Assembly (NCBI RefSeq): GCF_002105285.1
Contig: NZ_MUHR01000030.1
Coordinates: forward strand, 1 to 60,133
Length of the DNA: 60,133 nucleotides
Source: Planktotalea arctica
Lineage (GTDB): Bacteria; Pseudomonadota; Alphaproteobacteria; Rhodobacterales; Rhodobacteraceae
Reading direction: 5' to 3'
In this document: positions 43,319 to 52,141 of the stretch, piece by piece
How positions within the stretch are numbered: the stretch's first letter is position 1
Layout of the letters: every line of letters starts with the position of its first letter
Position numbers and translations under genes: made by a program
Notes under the pieces: model-generated
The model's database searches: none
What the model saw: the letters and a program-made list of their open reading frames with translations, nothing else
Told to the model about the DNA's origin: nothing

Positions 43319-43810
43319 ATGAAAACGATTAATAAAATAGCAGCGGCAAGCGTTGCAGGTGTCATTGCTCTGGGCAGCGCAAGCTGGGCGGAGATGATTG
43401 CACCGACGGACGTCAAATTCGGCGAATATGGCGAGGTGGAAATGTCTCTGACGGGCAAGCCGGGCAATCCTGAGCAAGGCGCAGTCGTTCTTGGCAACAG
43501 AAGTCTCGGCAATTGCGTGGCCTGCCACGTTGTCGGCGCGCTGGCGGATATTCCGTTTCAGGGCGATATCGGTCCAGCACTTGACGGTGCTGCGGATCGT
43601 TGGAGTGCGGCAGAGCTTCGCGGCATTCTGGTCAACTCGAAAATGACGTTCGAGGGCACAATGATGCCAGCCTACTACAAGATTGACGGCTTCACTCGCC
43701 CGGGCAATGCCTACACGGGCAAAGCCGCAGATGGTCCGCTCGATCCGCTTCTGAGCGCCGAGCAAATCGAAGATGTCGTCGCGTTTCTTTCAACACTCAA
43801 AGACGAGTAA
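43319..43810 (+). CDS. soxX: SoxX, monohaem cytochrome c of the SoxXA complex
   Basis: A 163-aa periplasmic cytochrome that pairs with SoxA to couple thiosulfate oxidatively to SoxY. The signal peptide ends near ASWAE (24). The haem motif is NCVACH (65-70) and the distal Met is in TMMPAYY (about 115). I chose the ATG at 43319 for its GGGAGGG RBS. It opens the soxXYZA unit. Confidence 0.95.
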   Translation: MKTINKIAAASVAGVIALGSASWAEMIAPTDVKFGEYGEVEMSLTGKPGNPEQGAVVLGNRSLGNCVACHVVGALADIPFQGDIGPALDGAADRWSAAELRGILVNSKMTFEGTMMPAYYKIDGFTRPGNAYTGKAADGPLDPLLSAEQIEDVVAFLSTLKDE

Positions 43811-43833
43811 GCGACGGACTTAAGGAGATAGAT

Positions 43834-44253
43834 ATGGAATTCTCACGTAGAGACACGCTGGCGTTGGGGCTTGGTGCCGCCGCGCTGACGGTTCTTCCCT
43901 TCCAGCTGAGCGCGGCTGCCACGGATGATGCGATCTCCGCATTTACCGGCGGCGCGGATGTAGGGACGGGCGGCCTGACGCTGACCGCGCCCGAGATCGC
44001 GGAAAACGGCAACACCGTTCCCGTCGAAGTGGCCGCGCCCGGCGCGACGTCCATTTTGTTGCTGGCGGCTGGCAACCCGACACCGGGCGTTGCGCAGTTT
44101 AACTTTGGACCGCTCGCAGCAGCGCAGTCCGCATCCACACGTATCCGCCTTGCCGGCACGCAGGACGTGGTCGCGATCGCCAAAATGGCCGATGGCAGCT
44201 TCGTGCGCGCGGCGCAGACGGTTAAGGTCACAATTGGCGGCTGCGGCGGCTAA
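43834..44253 (+). CDS. soxY: SoxY, sulfur-carrier subunit
   Basis: A 139-aa protein that carries sulfur intermediates covalently on the Cys of its C-terminal GGCGG arm (Cys137), clearly present here. A Tat signal (SRRDTLALG) exports it, folded and bound to SoxZ. AAGGAG precedes the start. It lies 23 nt after soxX. Confidence 0.97.
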   Translation: MEFSRRDTLALGLGAAALTVLPFQLSAAATDDAISAFTGGADVGTGGLTLTAPEIAENGNTVPVEVAAPGATSILLLAAGNPTPGVAQFNFGPLAAAQSASTRIRLAGTQDVVAIAKMADGSFVRAAQTVKVTIGGCGG

Positions 44254-44327
44254 ATGCGTGCAATCCGAAAACGGGGAACCGGTTTTCGGAAGAAATTGTG
44301 CGATACAAAAGTAAGGAGACAAAAACT

Positions 44328-44657
44328 ATGGCATCTGGTGTAAAACCCCGCGTCAAGGTCCCGAAGACGGCAGCAGCTGGCGAGGCCATTACGATCAAGA
44401 CGCTGATCAGTCACAATATGGAGTCCGGTCAGCGTAAGGACAAAGAGGGCAACAAGATCCCGCGTTCGATCATCAATCGCTTTACTGCCGAATTCAACGG
44501 CGAGAGCGTGATCGACGTAACGCTTGAGCCTGCGATCTCGACCAACCCGTATTTCCAGTTCGACGCGACTGTCCCCGAGGCCGGTGAATTCAAGTTCACA
44601 TGGTATGATGACGACGGCTCCGTCTACGACGAAAGCAAAAAAGTAGCGATTGGTTAA
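44328..44657 (+). CDS. soxZ: SoxZ, sulfur-carrier partner subunit
   Basis: A 109-aa immunoglobulin-like protein that binds SoxY. It has the family start VKPRVKVPKTAAAGEAITIK and the C-terminal FKFTWYDDDGSVYDESKKV. It has no signal peptide and is carried out with SoxY through Tat. I took the ATG at 44328 with AAGGAGA upstream; the longer frame adds an unrelated leader. Confidence 0.97.
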   Translation: MASGVKPRVKVPKTAAAGEAITIKTLISHNMESGQRKDKEGNKIPRSIINRFTAEFNGESVIDVTLEPAISTNPYFQFDATVPEAGEFKFTWYDDDGSVYDESKKVAIG

Positions 44658-44729
44658 GATCGCACATCGCAACGCTGGGGCGGGTGCTGCGCAGTTTGGG
44701 CAGCAGTCCCCCAGCAAGGGAGGAAAGAC

Positions 44730-45578
44730 ATGAAATTTAGAGCTATGACGGCCATTGCAGCAGTAATGCTTGCACCGACGTTCGCCCTTGCCGAGGCCGA
44801 CGACGATACGATGGTTCTCAATGAAGAGACCGAAATGGTCACCAAGACGGCCGCACCTGCGCATGTCGCAGATGCTCTCGATCAGGTGATGTCCGGCTGG
44901 CACTTCCGCTCTGACGAGACGCAAGCGATGCAATTGGATGACTTCGACAATCCAGGCATGGTTTTCGTCGAGGCAGGTCTGGAAACATGGGACACCGTTG
45001 AGGGGAGCGAGGATAAATCATGCTCGTCGTGCCATAACGACATGGACTCGATGGCAGGCGTAAGAGCCACATATCCCAAGTGGAACGAGGCCGCTGGTGA
45101 AGTTCGCACGCTGCAAATGCAGGTGAACGATTGCCGCACCTCGCGCATGGGCGCAGAGGCGTGGAAATATGACAGCGGCACAGCCATCAATATGGAAGCA
45201 GCGCTGTCGTCCGTGTCGCGCGGCCTGCCTGTGAACGTCGCAATCGACGGTCCGGCGCAATCAACGTGGGAAATGGGCAAGGAGCTGTATTACACGCGCA
45301 CCGGTCAGCTTGATCTAAGCTGCGCCACTTGCCACGAGGACAGCTATGGCATGATGATCCGTGCGGATCACCTGAGCCAAGGCCAGACCAACGGTTTCCC
45401 TGTGTACCGCCTCAAGAACGCCAAGCTGAACGGCGCACATTCGCGCTTTAAGGGCTGCGTACGTGACACGCGCGCCGAGACATATAACCCGGGCAGCAAG
45501 GAATTCGTTGCGCTCGAGCTTTATGTCGCAAGCCGCGGTAACGGTTTGAGCGTCGAGGGCCCATCCGTTCGTAACTAA
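44730..45578 (+). CDS. soxA: SoxA, dihaem cytochrome c of the SoxXA complex
   Basis: A 282-aa periplasmic protein with a signal peptide ending at ALAE (about 22). Two haem motifs are visible, CSSCH (98-102) and CATCH (198-202), so this is the dihaem form. Cys243 in RFKGCVRDTR is the active-site cysteine, modified to a persulfide in known SoxA proteins and bound to the catalytic haem. GGGAGG RBS. A strong terminator follows. Confidence 0.96.
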   Translation: MKFRAMTAIAAVMLAPTFALAEADDDTMVLNEETEMVTKTAAPAHVADALDQVMSGWHFRSDETQAMQLDDFDNPGMVFVEAGLETWDTVEGSEDKSCSSCHNDMDSMAGVRATYPKWNEAAGEVRTLQMQVNDCRTSRMGAEAWKYDSGTAINMEAALSSVSRGLPVNVAIDGPAQSTWEMGKELYYTRTGQLDLSCATCHEDSYGMMIRADHLSQGQTNGFPVYRLKNAKLNGAHSRFKGCVRDTRAETYNPGSKEFVALELYVASRGNGLSVEGPSVRN

Positions 45579-45588
45579 ATATCTGAGG

Positions 45589-45621
45589 AACCCCGCGTGC
45601 CTACCGGCGGGCGGGGTTTTT
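45589..45621 (+). terminator. Intrinsic terminator between soxA and soxB
   Basis: AACCCCGC (45589-45596) pairs with GCGGGGTT (45611-45618), and the stem runs directly into a T tract. It lies inside the sox run, 11 nt after the soxA stop, so it would end or attenuate the soxXYZA transcript before soxB. Confidence 0.85.
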
Positions 45622-45633
45622 CATATCTGATCC

Positions 45634-45649
45634 ATTCAAACATGCGCAT
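45634..45649. promoter_or_regulatory. Weak SoxR-like site upstream of soxB
   Basis: ATTC-N8-GCAT, one base off the ATTC-N8-GAAT dyad, between the soxA-soxB terminator and the soxB start. Its position would suit a third regulated promoter. A single 8-position match can occur by chance. Confidence 0.3.
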
Positions 45650-45681
45650 ATGTGTGCGTCGAAAACAGAAAGCCTTTACCC

Positions 45682-47379
45682 ATGATCTCTCGCCGCGATT
45701 TTCTGCAAGTTTCCATGGCCGCTTCGGCGCTATACGGGGCATCCGGTTTCGGTAATTGGGCCCGCCTCGGCGCGCAGCAGGCTATGACGCAGGACAAGCT
45801 GCTGGACTTTGACACCTTCGGCAACGTGACCCTGATGCACATCACCGATATCCACGCGCAGATGAAACCGATCTACTTTCGCGAGCCCGAGGTCAATATC
45901 GGTGTCGGAAGCAACAAGGGCGCGGTGCCCCATGTGACGGGCGCGGAGTTCCGCAAGCTTTATGGCATCGAAGATGGATCGCCCTCTGCTTATGCGCTGA
46001 GCCATGATGATTTTTCCTCCCTTGCGCAGTCCTATGGCCGCGTCGGTGGCCTTGACCGCGTTGCGACTGTTCTGAACTCGATCCGCGCGGATCGCCCTGA
46101 CGCCTTGCTGCTTGATGGCGGCGATACGTGGCACGGCAGCTACACCTGCCTCAAGACCGAAGGGCAGGACATGGTCAACGTGATGAACGCGCTCAAGCCT
46201 GACGCGATGACGTTCCACTGGGAATTCACGCTTGGCTCGGACCGCGTTGCGGAGATCGTTGAAGGCTTGCCGTTTGCGGCTCTTGGCCAGAACATTTTCG
46301 ATGCGGAGTGGGACGAGCCGACAGATCTGTTCCCGCCCTATCAATTCTTTGAACGCGGCGGCGTGAAGATCGCCGTTATCGGTCAAGCCTTTCCTTATAT
46401 GCCCATCGCTAATCCGGGCTGGATGTTCCCCGAATATTCCTTCGGTATCCGAGATGAGCGGATGCAGGAAATGGTTGATGAGGTGCGCGGGCAGGGTGCT
46501 GAACTGGTTGTCTGTCTAAGCCACAATGGTTTTGACGTGGACAAGAAGATGGCGGGCATTGTCAAAGGCATCGATGTGATCCTCTCGGGTCACACACATG
46601 ATGCTTTGCCCGAACCTGCGCTTGTGGGCGAGACCATCATCGTCGCTTCCGGCTCTAACGGCAAGTTCGTCTCCCGCGTTGATCTGGACGTGCGCGACGG
46701 GCGCATGATGGGGTTCCGGCACAAGCTGATCCCGATTTTCTCTGACGTGATCGAGCCTGACAAAGAGGTCGCGGCACTTATCGACGAGCAGCGCGCGCCG
46801 TTTGCGAGCGAGCTGGGCGAAGTCATCGGTAAGACCGATAGCCTGCTCTATCGTCGCGGTAACTTTAACGGCTCATGGGACGATCTGATCTGCGATGCGC
46901 TGATTTCCGAGCGCGAGGCAGATATTGCCATGTCGCCCGGTGTGCGCTGGGGCCCGAGCATTCTGCCGGGCCAAGACATCACCCGCGAAGATATCTACAA
47001 CGTTACCTCGATGACCTATGGCAAGGCGTACCGCACTGAAATGACAGGCGAATTCATCCATGTTATTCTTGAGGACGTGGCCGATAACCTGTTCAATCCC
47101 GACCCTTATTATCAACAGGGCGGCGACATGGTGCGCATTGGTGGCATGGGCTACCGTATCGACGTCACCAAAAAGCAGGGCGAGCGGATCACCGACATGA
47201 CCTTGCTGAAAACCGGTGAAAAAATCGATCCGAGCAAGACCTACATGGTCGCCGGTTGGGCGTCAGTGAATGAGGCCACGGAGGGTCCGCAAATCTGGGA
47301 TGTGGTCGAAGATCATATCCGCGCGCAAGGCACGATCAAACTTGATCCGAATAATTCCGTCACGGTTGTTGGCGTCTAA
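45682..47379 (+). CDS. soxB: SoxB, thiosulfohydrolase
   Basis: A 565-aa dimanganese hydrolase that releases sulfate from SoxY-bound sulfonate groups. A Tat signal (SRRDFLQVSMAAS) precedes a calcineurin-like phosphoesterase domain with metal motifs HITDIHAQ (about 52), DGGDTWHG (about 152), SHNGFD and GHTHD (about 305), then a 5'-nucleotidase-type C-terminal domain. I chose the ATG at 45682, which gives the proper Tat leader. Confidence 0.97.
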   Translation: MISRRDFLQVSMAASALYGASGFGNWARLGAQQAMTQDKLLDFDTFGNVTLMHITDIHAQMKPIYFREPEVNIGVGSNKGAVPHVTGAEFRKLYGIEDGSPSAYALSHDDFSSLAQSYGRVGGLDRVATVLNSIRADRPDALLLDGGDTWHGSYTCLKTEGQDMVNVMNALKPDAMTFHWEFTLGSDRVAEIVEGLPFAALGQNIFDAEWDEPTDLFPPYQFFERGGVKIAVIGQAFPYMPIANPGWMFPEYSFGIRDERMQEMVDEVRGQGAELVVCLSHNGFDVDKKMAGIVKGIDVILSGHTHDALPEPALVGETIIVASGSNGKFVSRVDLDVRDGRMMGFRHKLIPIFSDVIEPDKEVAALIDEQRAPFASELGEVIGKTDSLLYRRGNFNGSWDDLICDALISEREADIAMSPGVRWGPSILPGQDITREDIYNVTSMTYGKAYRTEMTGEFIHVILEDVADNLFNPDPYYQQGGDMVRIGGMGYRIDVTKKQGERITDMTLLKTGEKIDPSKTYMVAGWASVNEATEGPQIWDVVEDHIRAQGTIKLDPNNSVTVVGV

Positions 47380-47405
47380 AGTAAAACATTAAACAGGAGC
47401 AGCAA

Positions 47406-48671
47406 ATGTCTGATACACATTTGAAAAATGCCTCTCGTCGTCAGTTCTTGTCTGGCGCGGCGGCTGTCGGCGCTGGCACCCTCGCGGGCGGCGCGGTGCA
47501 TGCGGCGGGTGATCCGCTGATCATGGAAACACAAGACTTCGCCGCGGGGCTTGGCGTTGGTGTGGATGAAACGCCCTACGGCTTGCCGATCCAGTTCGAG
47601 GGTGATGTGGTGCGCCGCAATGTGGAGTGGTTGACGGCGGATACGATCAGCTCGATCAACTTCACGCCAATTCACGCGCTCGACGGCACGATCACGCCGC
47701 AAGGCTGCGCGTTCGAGCGTCATCACTCCGGCGCGATCGAAATGTCCAAGGACGAGTACCGCCTGATGATCCATGGCCTCGTGGATGAGCCGCTGATCTT
47801 CACCTATGAAGACTTGGAGCGTTTTCCGCGCGTGACGCGCACCTTCTTCCTGGAATGCGCCGCGAACACAGGGATGGAGTGGGCCGGCGCACAGCTAAAC
47901 GGCGCGCAGTTCACCCATGGCATGATTCACAACATGGAATATACTGGCGTTACCTTGCGAACGCTTTTGGAAGAATCCGGTATCAAACCGGAGGGCAAAT
48001 GGGTCTATGTCGAGGGGCATGATGCCTCCTCTAACGGCCGCTCGATCCCGCTGGAAAAGGCGCTGGACGATTGCATGATCGCGTTCAAAGCCAACGGCGA
48101 AGCGCTGCGGATGGAACATGGGTATCCTGTGCGCTTGGTTGTTCCCGGTTGGGAAGGCAACATGTGGGTCAAATGGCTGCGCCGGATTGAAGTTGTTGAA
48201 AACGCAGTGGAAAGCCGTGAAGAAACGTCAAAATATACCGACGTTCTGGAAAACGGTATCGCGCGCAAATGGACATGGGTCATGGATGCGAAATCCGTGA
48301 TCACATCGCCCAGTCCGCAATCGCCCATCAAACACGGCAAAGGCCCGCTGGTTATCACTGGCCTTGCATGGTCGGGGCGCGGCGCGATCACCCGCGTGGA
48401 CGTGTCCATCGACGGCGGCATGAGCTGGCAGGAGGCGCGTCTCGCGGCCCCCGGTCAGGATATGGCGCTGTCGCGCTTCTATCTTGATATAGATTGGGAC
48501 GGCTCTGAAATGCTGCTGCAAAGCCGCGCGATGGACAGCGAGGGTTATGTTCAACCCACCAAAACCGAGCTGCGCGAAGTGCGCGGTTTGAACTCGATCT
48601 ATCACAACAACTGCATCCAGACATGGCATGTAAAGACAAATGGAGAGGCGGAAAATGTCGAAGTTTCTTAA
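47406..48671 (+). CDS. soxC: SoxC, molybdenum sulfane dehydrogenase subunit
   Basis: A 421-aa sulfite-oxidase-fold protein that, with SoxD, oxidises the sulfane sulfur on SoxY; its presence means complete oxidation to sulfate without sulfur globules. A Tat signal (SRRQFLSGAA) is followed by the molybdopterin domain with the Mo-binding Cys in FFLECAANTG (Cys151) and the dimerisation domain (WSGRGAITRVDVSIDGG, about 325). AGGAG RBS. It overlaps soxD by 17 nt. Confidence 0.97.
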   Translation: MSDTHLKNASRRQFLSGAAAVGAGTLAGGAVHAAGDPLIMETQDFAAGLGVGVDETPYGLPIQFEGDVVRRNVEWLTADTISSINFTPIHALDGTITPQGCAFERHHSGAIEMSKDEYRLMIHGLVDEPLIFTYEDLERFPRVTRTFFLECAANTGMEWAGAQLNGAQFTHGMIHNMEYTGVTLRTLLEESGIKPEGKWVYVEGHDASSNGRSIPLEKALDDCMIAFKANGEALRMEHGYPVRLVVPGWEGNMWVKWLRRIEVVENAVESREETSKYTDVLENGIARKWTWVMDAKSVITSPSPQSPIKHGKGPLVITGLAWSGRGAITRVDVSIDGGMSWQEARLAAPGQDMALSRFYLDIDWDGSEMLLQSRAMDSEGYVQPTKTELREVRGLNSIYHNNCIQTWHVKTNGEAENVEVS

Positions 48672-49716
48672 ACTGGTAGGCTCGACGGCTCTCTGCGCCA
48701 GCCTTATCGCTGCGCCTGCGATGGCCGAAAAAATGGGCCTTGGTCGCGCGGCCCTGCCCGAGGAAGTTGCAAGCTGGGACCATGATGTCAGCCCCGATGG
48801 CACAGGTCTACCCGAGGGCTCCGGCTCCGTGCTCTATGGCGAGGAAGTCTTTGCCGACGCTTGCGCCGCCTGCCACGGTGATTTTGCGGAGGGCGTGGAC
48901 AACTGGCCGAAACTTGCGGGCGGCATGGGCACGCTCGACCGCGAGGATCCTCTGAAAACGGTTGGCTCTTTCTGGCCCCACCTCAGCACCGCTTGGGATT
49001 ACGTGCACCGCTCGATGCCGTTTGGCGATGCACAAAGCCTGAGCGATGACGACACCTATGCGATCGTCGCGTATATTCTTTATTCAAACGATCTGGTGGA
49101 TGACGATTTCGTGCTCTCGCGCGAAAACTTCCTCGAAGTCGAAATGCCCAACGCAGACGGCTTTATCCTTGATGATCGCGATACCACAGAAGCGCATTTC
49201 TGGAAGGCCGAGCCTTGCATGAGTGATTGTAAGGACAGCGTCGAGATCACCATGCGCGCGACGGTTCTCGATGTGACCCCTGATGAGGGCGAAAGCACCG
49301 AAGACGCCGCCTTGGAGGTCGCTGAAGAGGAACCCGTGCAAGAGGTCGCCGTTGTCGAAGAGGCCCCCGAGGAAATTGTGCTTGCAGCTTTTGATGCTGA
49401 GCTGGCCGAAGCGGGCGAAAAGGTTTTCAAGAAGTGCAAATCCTGCCACATGGTCGGAGAGGGCGCAAAAAGCCGTTCAGGCCCGCATCTGAATGATCTT
49501 TTCGGGCGTCCCTTGGGAGGAATTGAAGGGTTCAGATATTCCAAGACCATGGAAGAAATGGGCGCAGAAGGTTTGGTTTGGAACGAAGAGACTTTGGCCG
49601 CCTTCCTCGCCAAGCCGCGTGAATACGTCAACAAGACCAAGATGTCTTTCGCGGGCCTTAAGAAGGACGATGATATCAAAGCGGTCACCGAATATCTGAA
49701 GTCGGTGAGCCCATAA
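48655..49716 (+). CDS. soxD: SoxD, dihaem cytochrome c subunit of SoxCD
   Basis: A 353-aa periplasmic electron acceptor of SoxC. The signal peptide ends near PAMAE (24). The first cytochrome domain has CAACH (70-74) and a Met in RSMPFGD. An acidic linker (about 205-240, rich in Glu and Val) leads to a second class I domain with CKSCH near residue 262 and a Met in KTKMSFAG. The start at 48655 lies within the soxC end, with GAGGCGG upstream. Confidence 0.95.
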   Translation: MSKFLKLVGSTALCASLIAAPAMAEKMGLGRAALPEEVASWDHDVSPDGTGLPEGSGSVLYGEEVFADACAACHGDFAEGVDNWPKLAGGMGTLDREDPLKTVGSFWPHLSTAWDYVHRSMPFGDAQSLSDDDTYAIVAYILYSNDLVDDDFVLSRENFLEVEMPNADGFILDDRDTTEAHFWKAEPCMSDCKDSVEITMRATVLDVTPDEGESTEDAALEVAEEEPVQEVAVVEEAPEEIVLAAFDAELAEAGEKVFKKCKSCHMVGEGAKSRSGPHLNDLFGRPLGGIEGFRYSKTMEEMGAEGLVWNEETLAAFLAKPREYVNKTKMSFAGLKKDDDIKAVTEYLKSVSP

Positions 49717-50433
49717 ATGCGGCGCGGTCTCAAAGCTGCCGCCCTTGCCGCCCTGCTACTGAGCGGGGCGGCGCTTCACGCTGAAGAAACCGCCGTTCCG
49801 CTTGGCGACGCTGAAAACGGTGCAAAGATATTTCGCACCTGTTCGGGCTGTCATCAGGTCGGCCCGAGCGCCAAGAACCGCACGGGCCCTTTGCTTAACG
49901 GTATCTTCGGCGCGCCCGCTGGTGCGATCGAGGGGTTCTTTTATTCCAAAGCTTTGAAACGTGCTGCCGCCGAGGGGCTGGTTTGGGATTATGAATATCT
50001 TGATGCCTATATCGAAAATCCCAAGGCGCTGGTGTCCGGCACACGGATGAGTTTTCGCGGCATCAAGGACGAACAGGACCGCCATGACGTTCTGGCCTAT
50101 CTGCGCCGCTTTTCCGACGATCCGGCCAATATTCCCGAAGCCGAACCAACGGCGCAGGCCGTAGAGGTCGCTTTGGCCCCGGAAATTCTGGCGATCGTCG
50201 GGGATCGTGATTATGGTGAATATCTGGCGAATGAATGCTTGACCTGTCACCAATCTAGCGGTTCTGATCAGGGTATACCTTCGATAACGCGTTGGCCGGA
50301 AGAAGATTTCGTCATCGCAATGCACGCTTATAAACAAAAGCTACGCCCACATCCTGTGATGCAAATGATGGCGTCGCGCTTGTCGGACGAAGAGATCGCG
50401 GCGCTTGCCGTGTATTTTAAGGAGTTGGAGTAA
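49717..50433 (+). CDS. soxE: SoxE, dihaem cytochrome c
   Basis: A 238-aa periplasmic dihaem cytochrome, probably the haem partner of SoxF in a flavocytochrome c sulfide dehydrogenase-like complex. A signal peptide ends at LHAEE (about 22). The first domain has CSGCH (42-46) and is strikingly similar to the second haem domain of SoxD just upstream. The second domain has CLTCH (174-178) and resembles FccA-type cytochromes. The gene begins at the base after the soxD stop codon. Confidence 0.92.
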   Translation: MRRGLKAAALAALLLSGAALHAEETAVPLGDAENGAKIFRTCSGCHQVGPSAKNRTGPLLNGIFGAPAGAIEGFFYSKALKRAAAEGLVWDYEYLDAYIENPKALVSGTRMSFRGIKDEQDRHDVLAYLRRFSDDPANIPEAEPTAQAVEVALAPEILAIVGDRDYGEYLANECLTCHQSSGSDQGIPSITRWPEEDFVIAMHAYKQKLRPHPVMQMMASRLSDEEIAALAVYFKELE

Positions 50434-50467
50434 CCGGCCCTTAATGTTTTCATGGGAGGAAACACAA

Positions 50468-51739
50468 ATGAAACTGAATAGACGAGTCTTTATCGGCACT
50501 GGCGCTGCGGCTGCAGCTTCGGTTTTGTCGGCGCCCATGGTGCACGGCGCGGCGCATGGCAGACCCAAGGTCGTGGTTGTCGGCGGCGGTGCGGGCGGCG
50601 CGACCGCTGCGCGCTATCTGGCCAAGGACAGCAAAGGCGAGATCGACGTCACCTTGATCGAGCCGACGCGCAGCTATTACACCTGTTTCTTCTCCAACCT
50701 CTATATTGGCGGCTTTCGCGAGGCGGATTCGCTTGCCCATAGCTACGGCACGCTGGCCTCCCAGTACGGCATCAACGTGGTGCATGACTGGGCCGTCGGG
50801 ATCGACCGCGATGCGCGCACTGTCGCGCTCGCTGGGGGTGGCTCCGTGCCCTATGACCGCTTGATCCTTAGCCCCGGTATTGATTTTGTCGATGGCGCGG
50901 TCGCGGGCTGGGATCTATCCGCGCAAAACAAGATGCCCCATGCCTACAAGGGCGGCAGCCAGATGGAGCTGCTGAAGGCGCAGATCGAGGCGATGCCGCA
51001 GGGCGGAACTTTTGCGATGGTCGCGCCGCCAAATCCTTATCGCTGCCCACCCGGTCCCTACGAGCGGGTCTCCATGGTCGCGCATTTGCTGAAGAACACC
51101 AATCCGACGGCCAAGATAATCGTAGCCGACCCCAAGCCAAAATTCTCCAAGATGGGGCTTTTCCAAGAGGGATGGGCCGATAATTATGCGGGCATGGTCG
51201 ATTGGATCGGATCGGACTTTGGCGGTGCCAATGTCGAAGTTGATCCCGAAGCGATGACCGTTTCCATCGACGGCGAAGTGACCAAGGTGGATGCCTGCAA
51301 CGTCATCCCAGCGATGAAAGCTGGTCGCATTTGCGAAATGGCGGGCATAACCGAGGGCAATTGGGCGCCTGTGTCGGGTCACACAATGCAGAGCCGTATG
51401 GATGAAAACATTCACGTGCTTGGTGATGCGACCAATCAGGGCGATATGCCGAAATCCGGTTTCTCGGCCAACTCGCAAGCCAAGGTCGCAGCCATGGCTG
51501 TACGCGGTGCGCTGACGGGGTCTAAAGTGTTCCCTGCGAAGTTCTCCAACACCTGTTGGTCGCTGATCGACACGGACAATGGGGTTAAGGTTGGTGCCAC
51601 TTACGAGGCGACGGACGAGAAAATCGCCAAGGTCGATGGCTTCATTTCGGCCACGGGCGAGGATGCGGCGCTGCGCAAGGCGACTTACGAGGAAAGCATC
51701 GGCTGGTATTCGGGCATCACCTCCGACATGTTCGGCTAG
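50468..51739 (+). CDS. soxF: SoxF, FAD-containing sulfide dehydrogenase (FccB-like)
   Basis: A 423-aa Tat-exported flavoprotein (NRRVFIGTGAAAAAS). FAD-binding motif VVVVGGGAGGATAARYL (about 35-51) is followed by Cys73 in YYTCFFSN, matching the Cys that covalently binds FAD in flavocytochrome c. A further Cys in NPYRCPPGPYER fits the redox-active pair region. A GGGAGGA RBS supports the ATG at 50468. With SoxE it probably oxidises sulfide in the periplasm. No soxG or soxH follows. Confidence 0.94.
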   Translation: MKLNRRVFIGTGAAAAASVLSAPMVHGAAHGRPKVVVVGGGAGGATAARYLAKDSKGEIDVTLIEPTRSYYTCFFSNLYIGGFREADSLAHSYGTLASQYGINVVHDWAVGIDRDARTVALAGGGSVPYDRLILSPGIDFVDGAVAGWDLSAQNKMPHAYKGGSQMELLKAQIEAMPQGGTFAMVAPPNPYRCPPGPYERVSMVAHLLKNTNPTAKIIVADPKPKFSKMGLFQEGWADNYAGMVDWIGSDFGGANVEVDPEAMTVSIDGEVTKVDACNVIPAMKAGRICEMAGITEGNWAPVSGHTMQSRMDENIHVLGDATNQGDMPKSGFSANSQAKVAAMAVRGALTGSKVFPAKFSNTCWSLIDTDNGVKVGATYEATDEKIAKVDGFISATGEDAALRKATYEESIGWYSGITSDMFG

Positions 51740-51769
51740 GCGTTTACTGCTCGATCAAAACGTATCAGG

Positions 51770-51797
51770 CCGCGCCTCTGAATGGGGCGCGGTTTTT
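51770..51797 (+). terminator. Intrinsic terminator after soxF
   Basis: CCGCGCC (51770-51776) pairs with GGCGCGG (51786-51792), followed by five Ts. It closes the sox cluster. Confidence 0.88.
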
Positions 51798-52141
51798 GCA
51801 TTTTGGGTAGAAATATCACTGCGCAATCGATTTGGCGTTGCGCCTGTGCGCTGAGAGAGGTTTTCAATGCTTAGCCCATCGCCGATCATAATGCCCTTGC
51901 GATCGAGCACCGCTTGAAATTAGTGGGCGCTTGGTGCGACCTGGATCAACGAGCATATAGTTGGCCGCAACGTTGCCAAAAGGGAATATTTTGTCCACAA
52001 TTCAAGTCTAAGACGTGACACATCACACCGCTGCGCGCCTTTGACTTGGGTCGCCCCCCTTGCAGCCCCCTTGGGGCAGCACTAAGACTCTCTTAGTGCT
52101 TCATGTGATAAGCAACCATAGCAGCAGTAGGCAGGCGAGAT
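51798..52141. other. 344-bp stretch without a supported gene between soxF and clpP
   Basis: No start codon with an RBS leads a recognisable protein. Minus-strand frames between about 51850 and 51990 give two short, protein-like stretches in different frames, which could be a decayed gene or chance. The last 80 bp are the clpP leader with a strong hairpin at 52079-52099. Confidence 0.55.
52079..52099 (+). promoter_or_regulatory. Hairpin in the clpP leader
   Basis: GCACTAAG-ACTCT-CTTAGTGC is a perfect 8-bp stem with a 5-nt loop, 43 nt before the clpP start. A second GC-rich dyad (CCCCCTTGGGG) lies just upstream. They could be an operator or a leader RNA structure; there is no T tract, so a terminator is unlikely. 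Confidence 0.45.
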
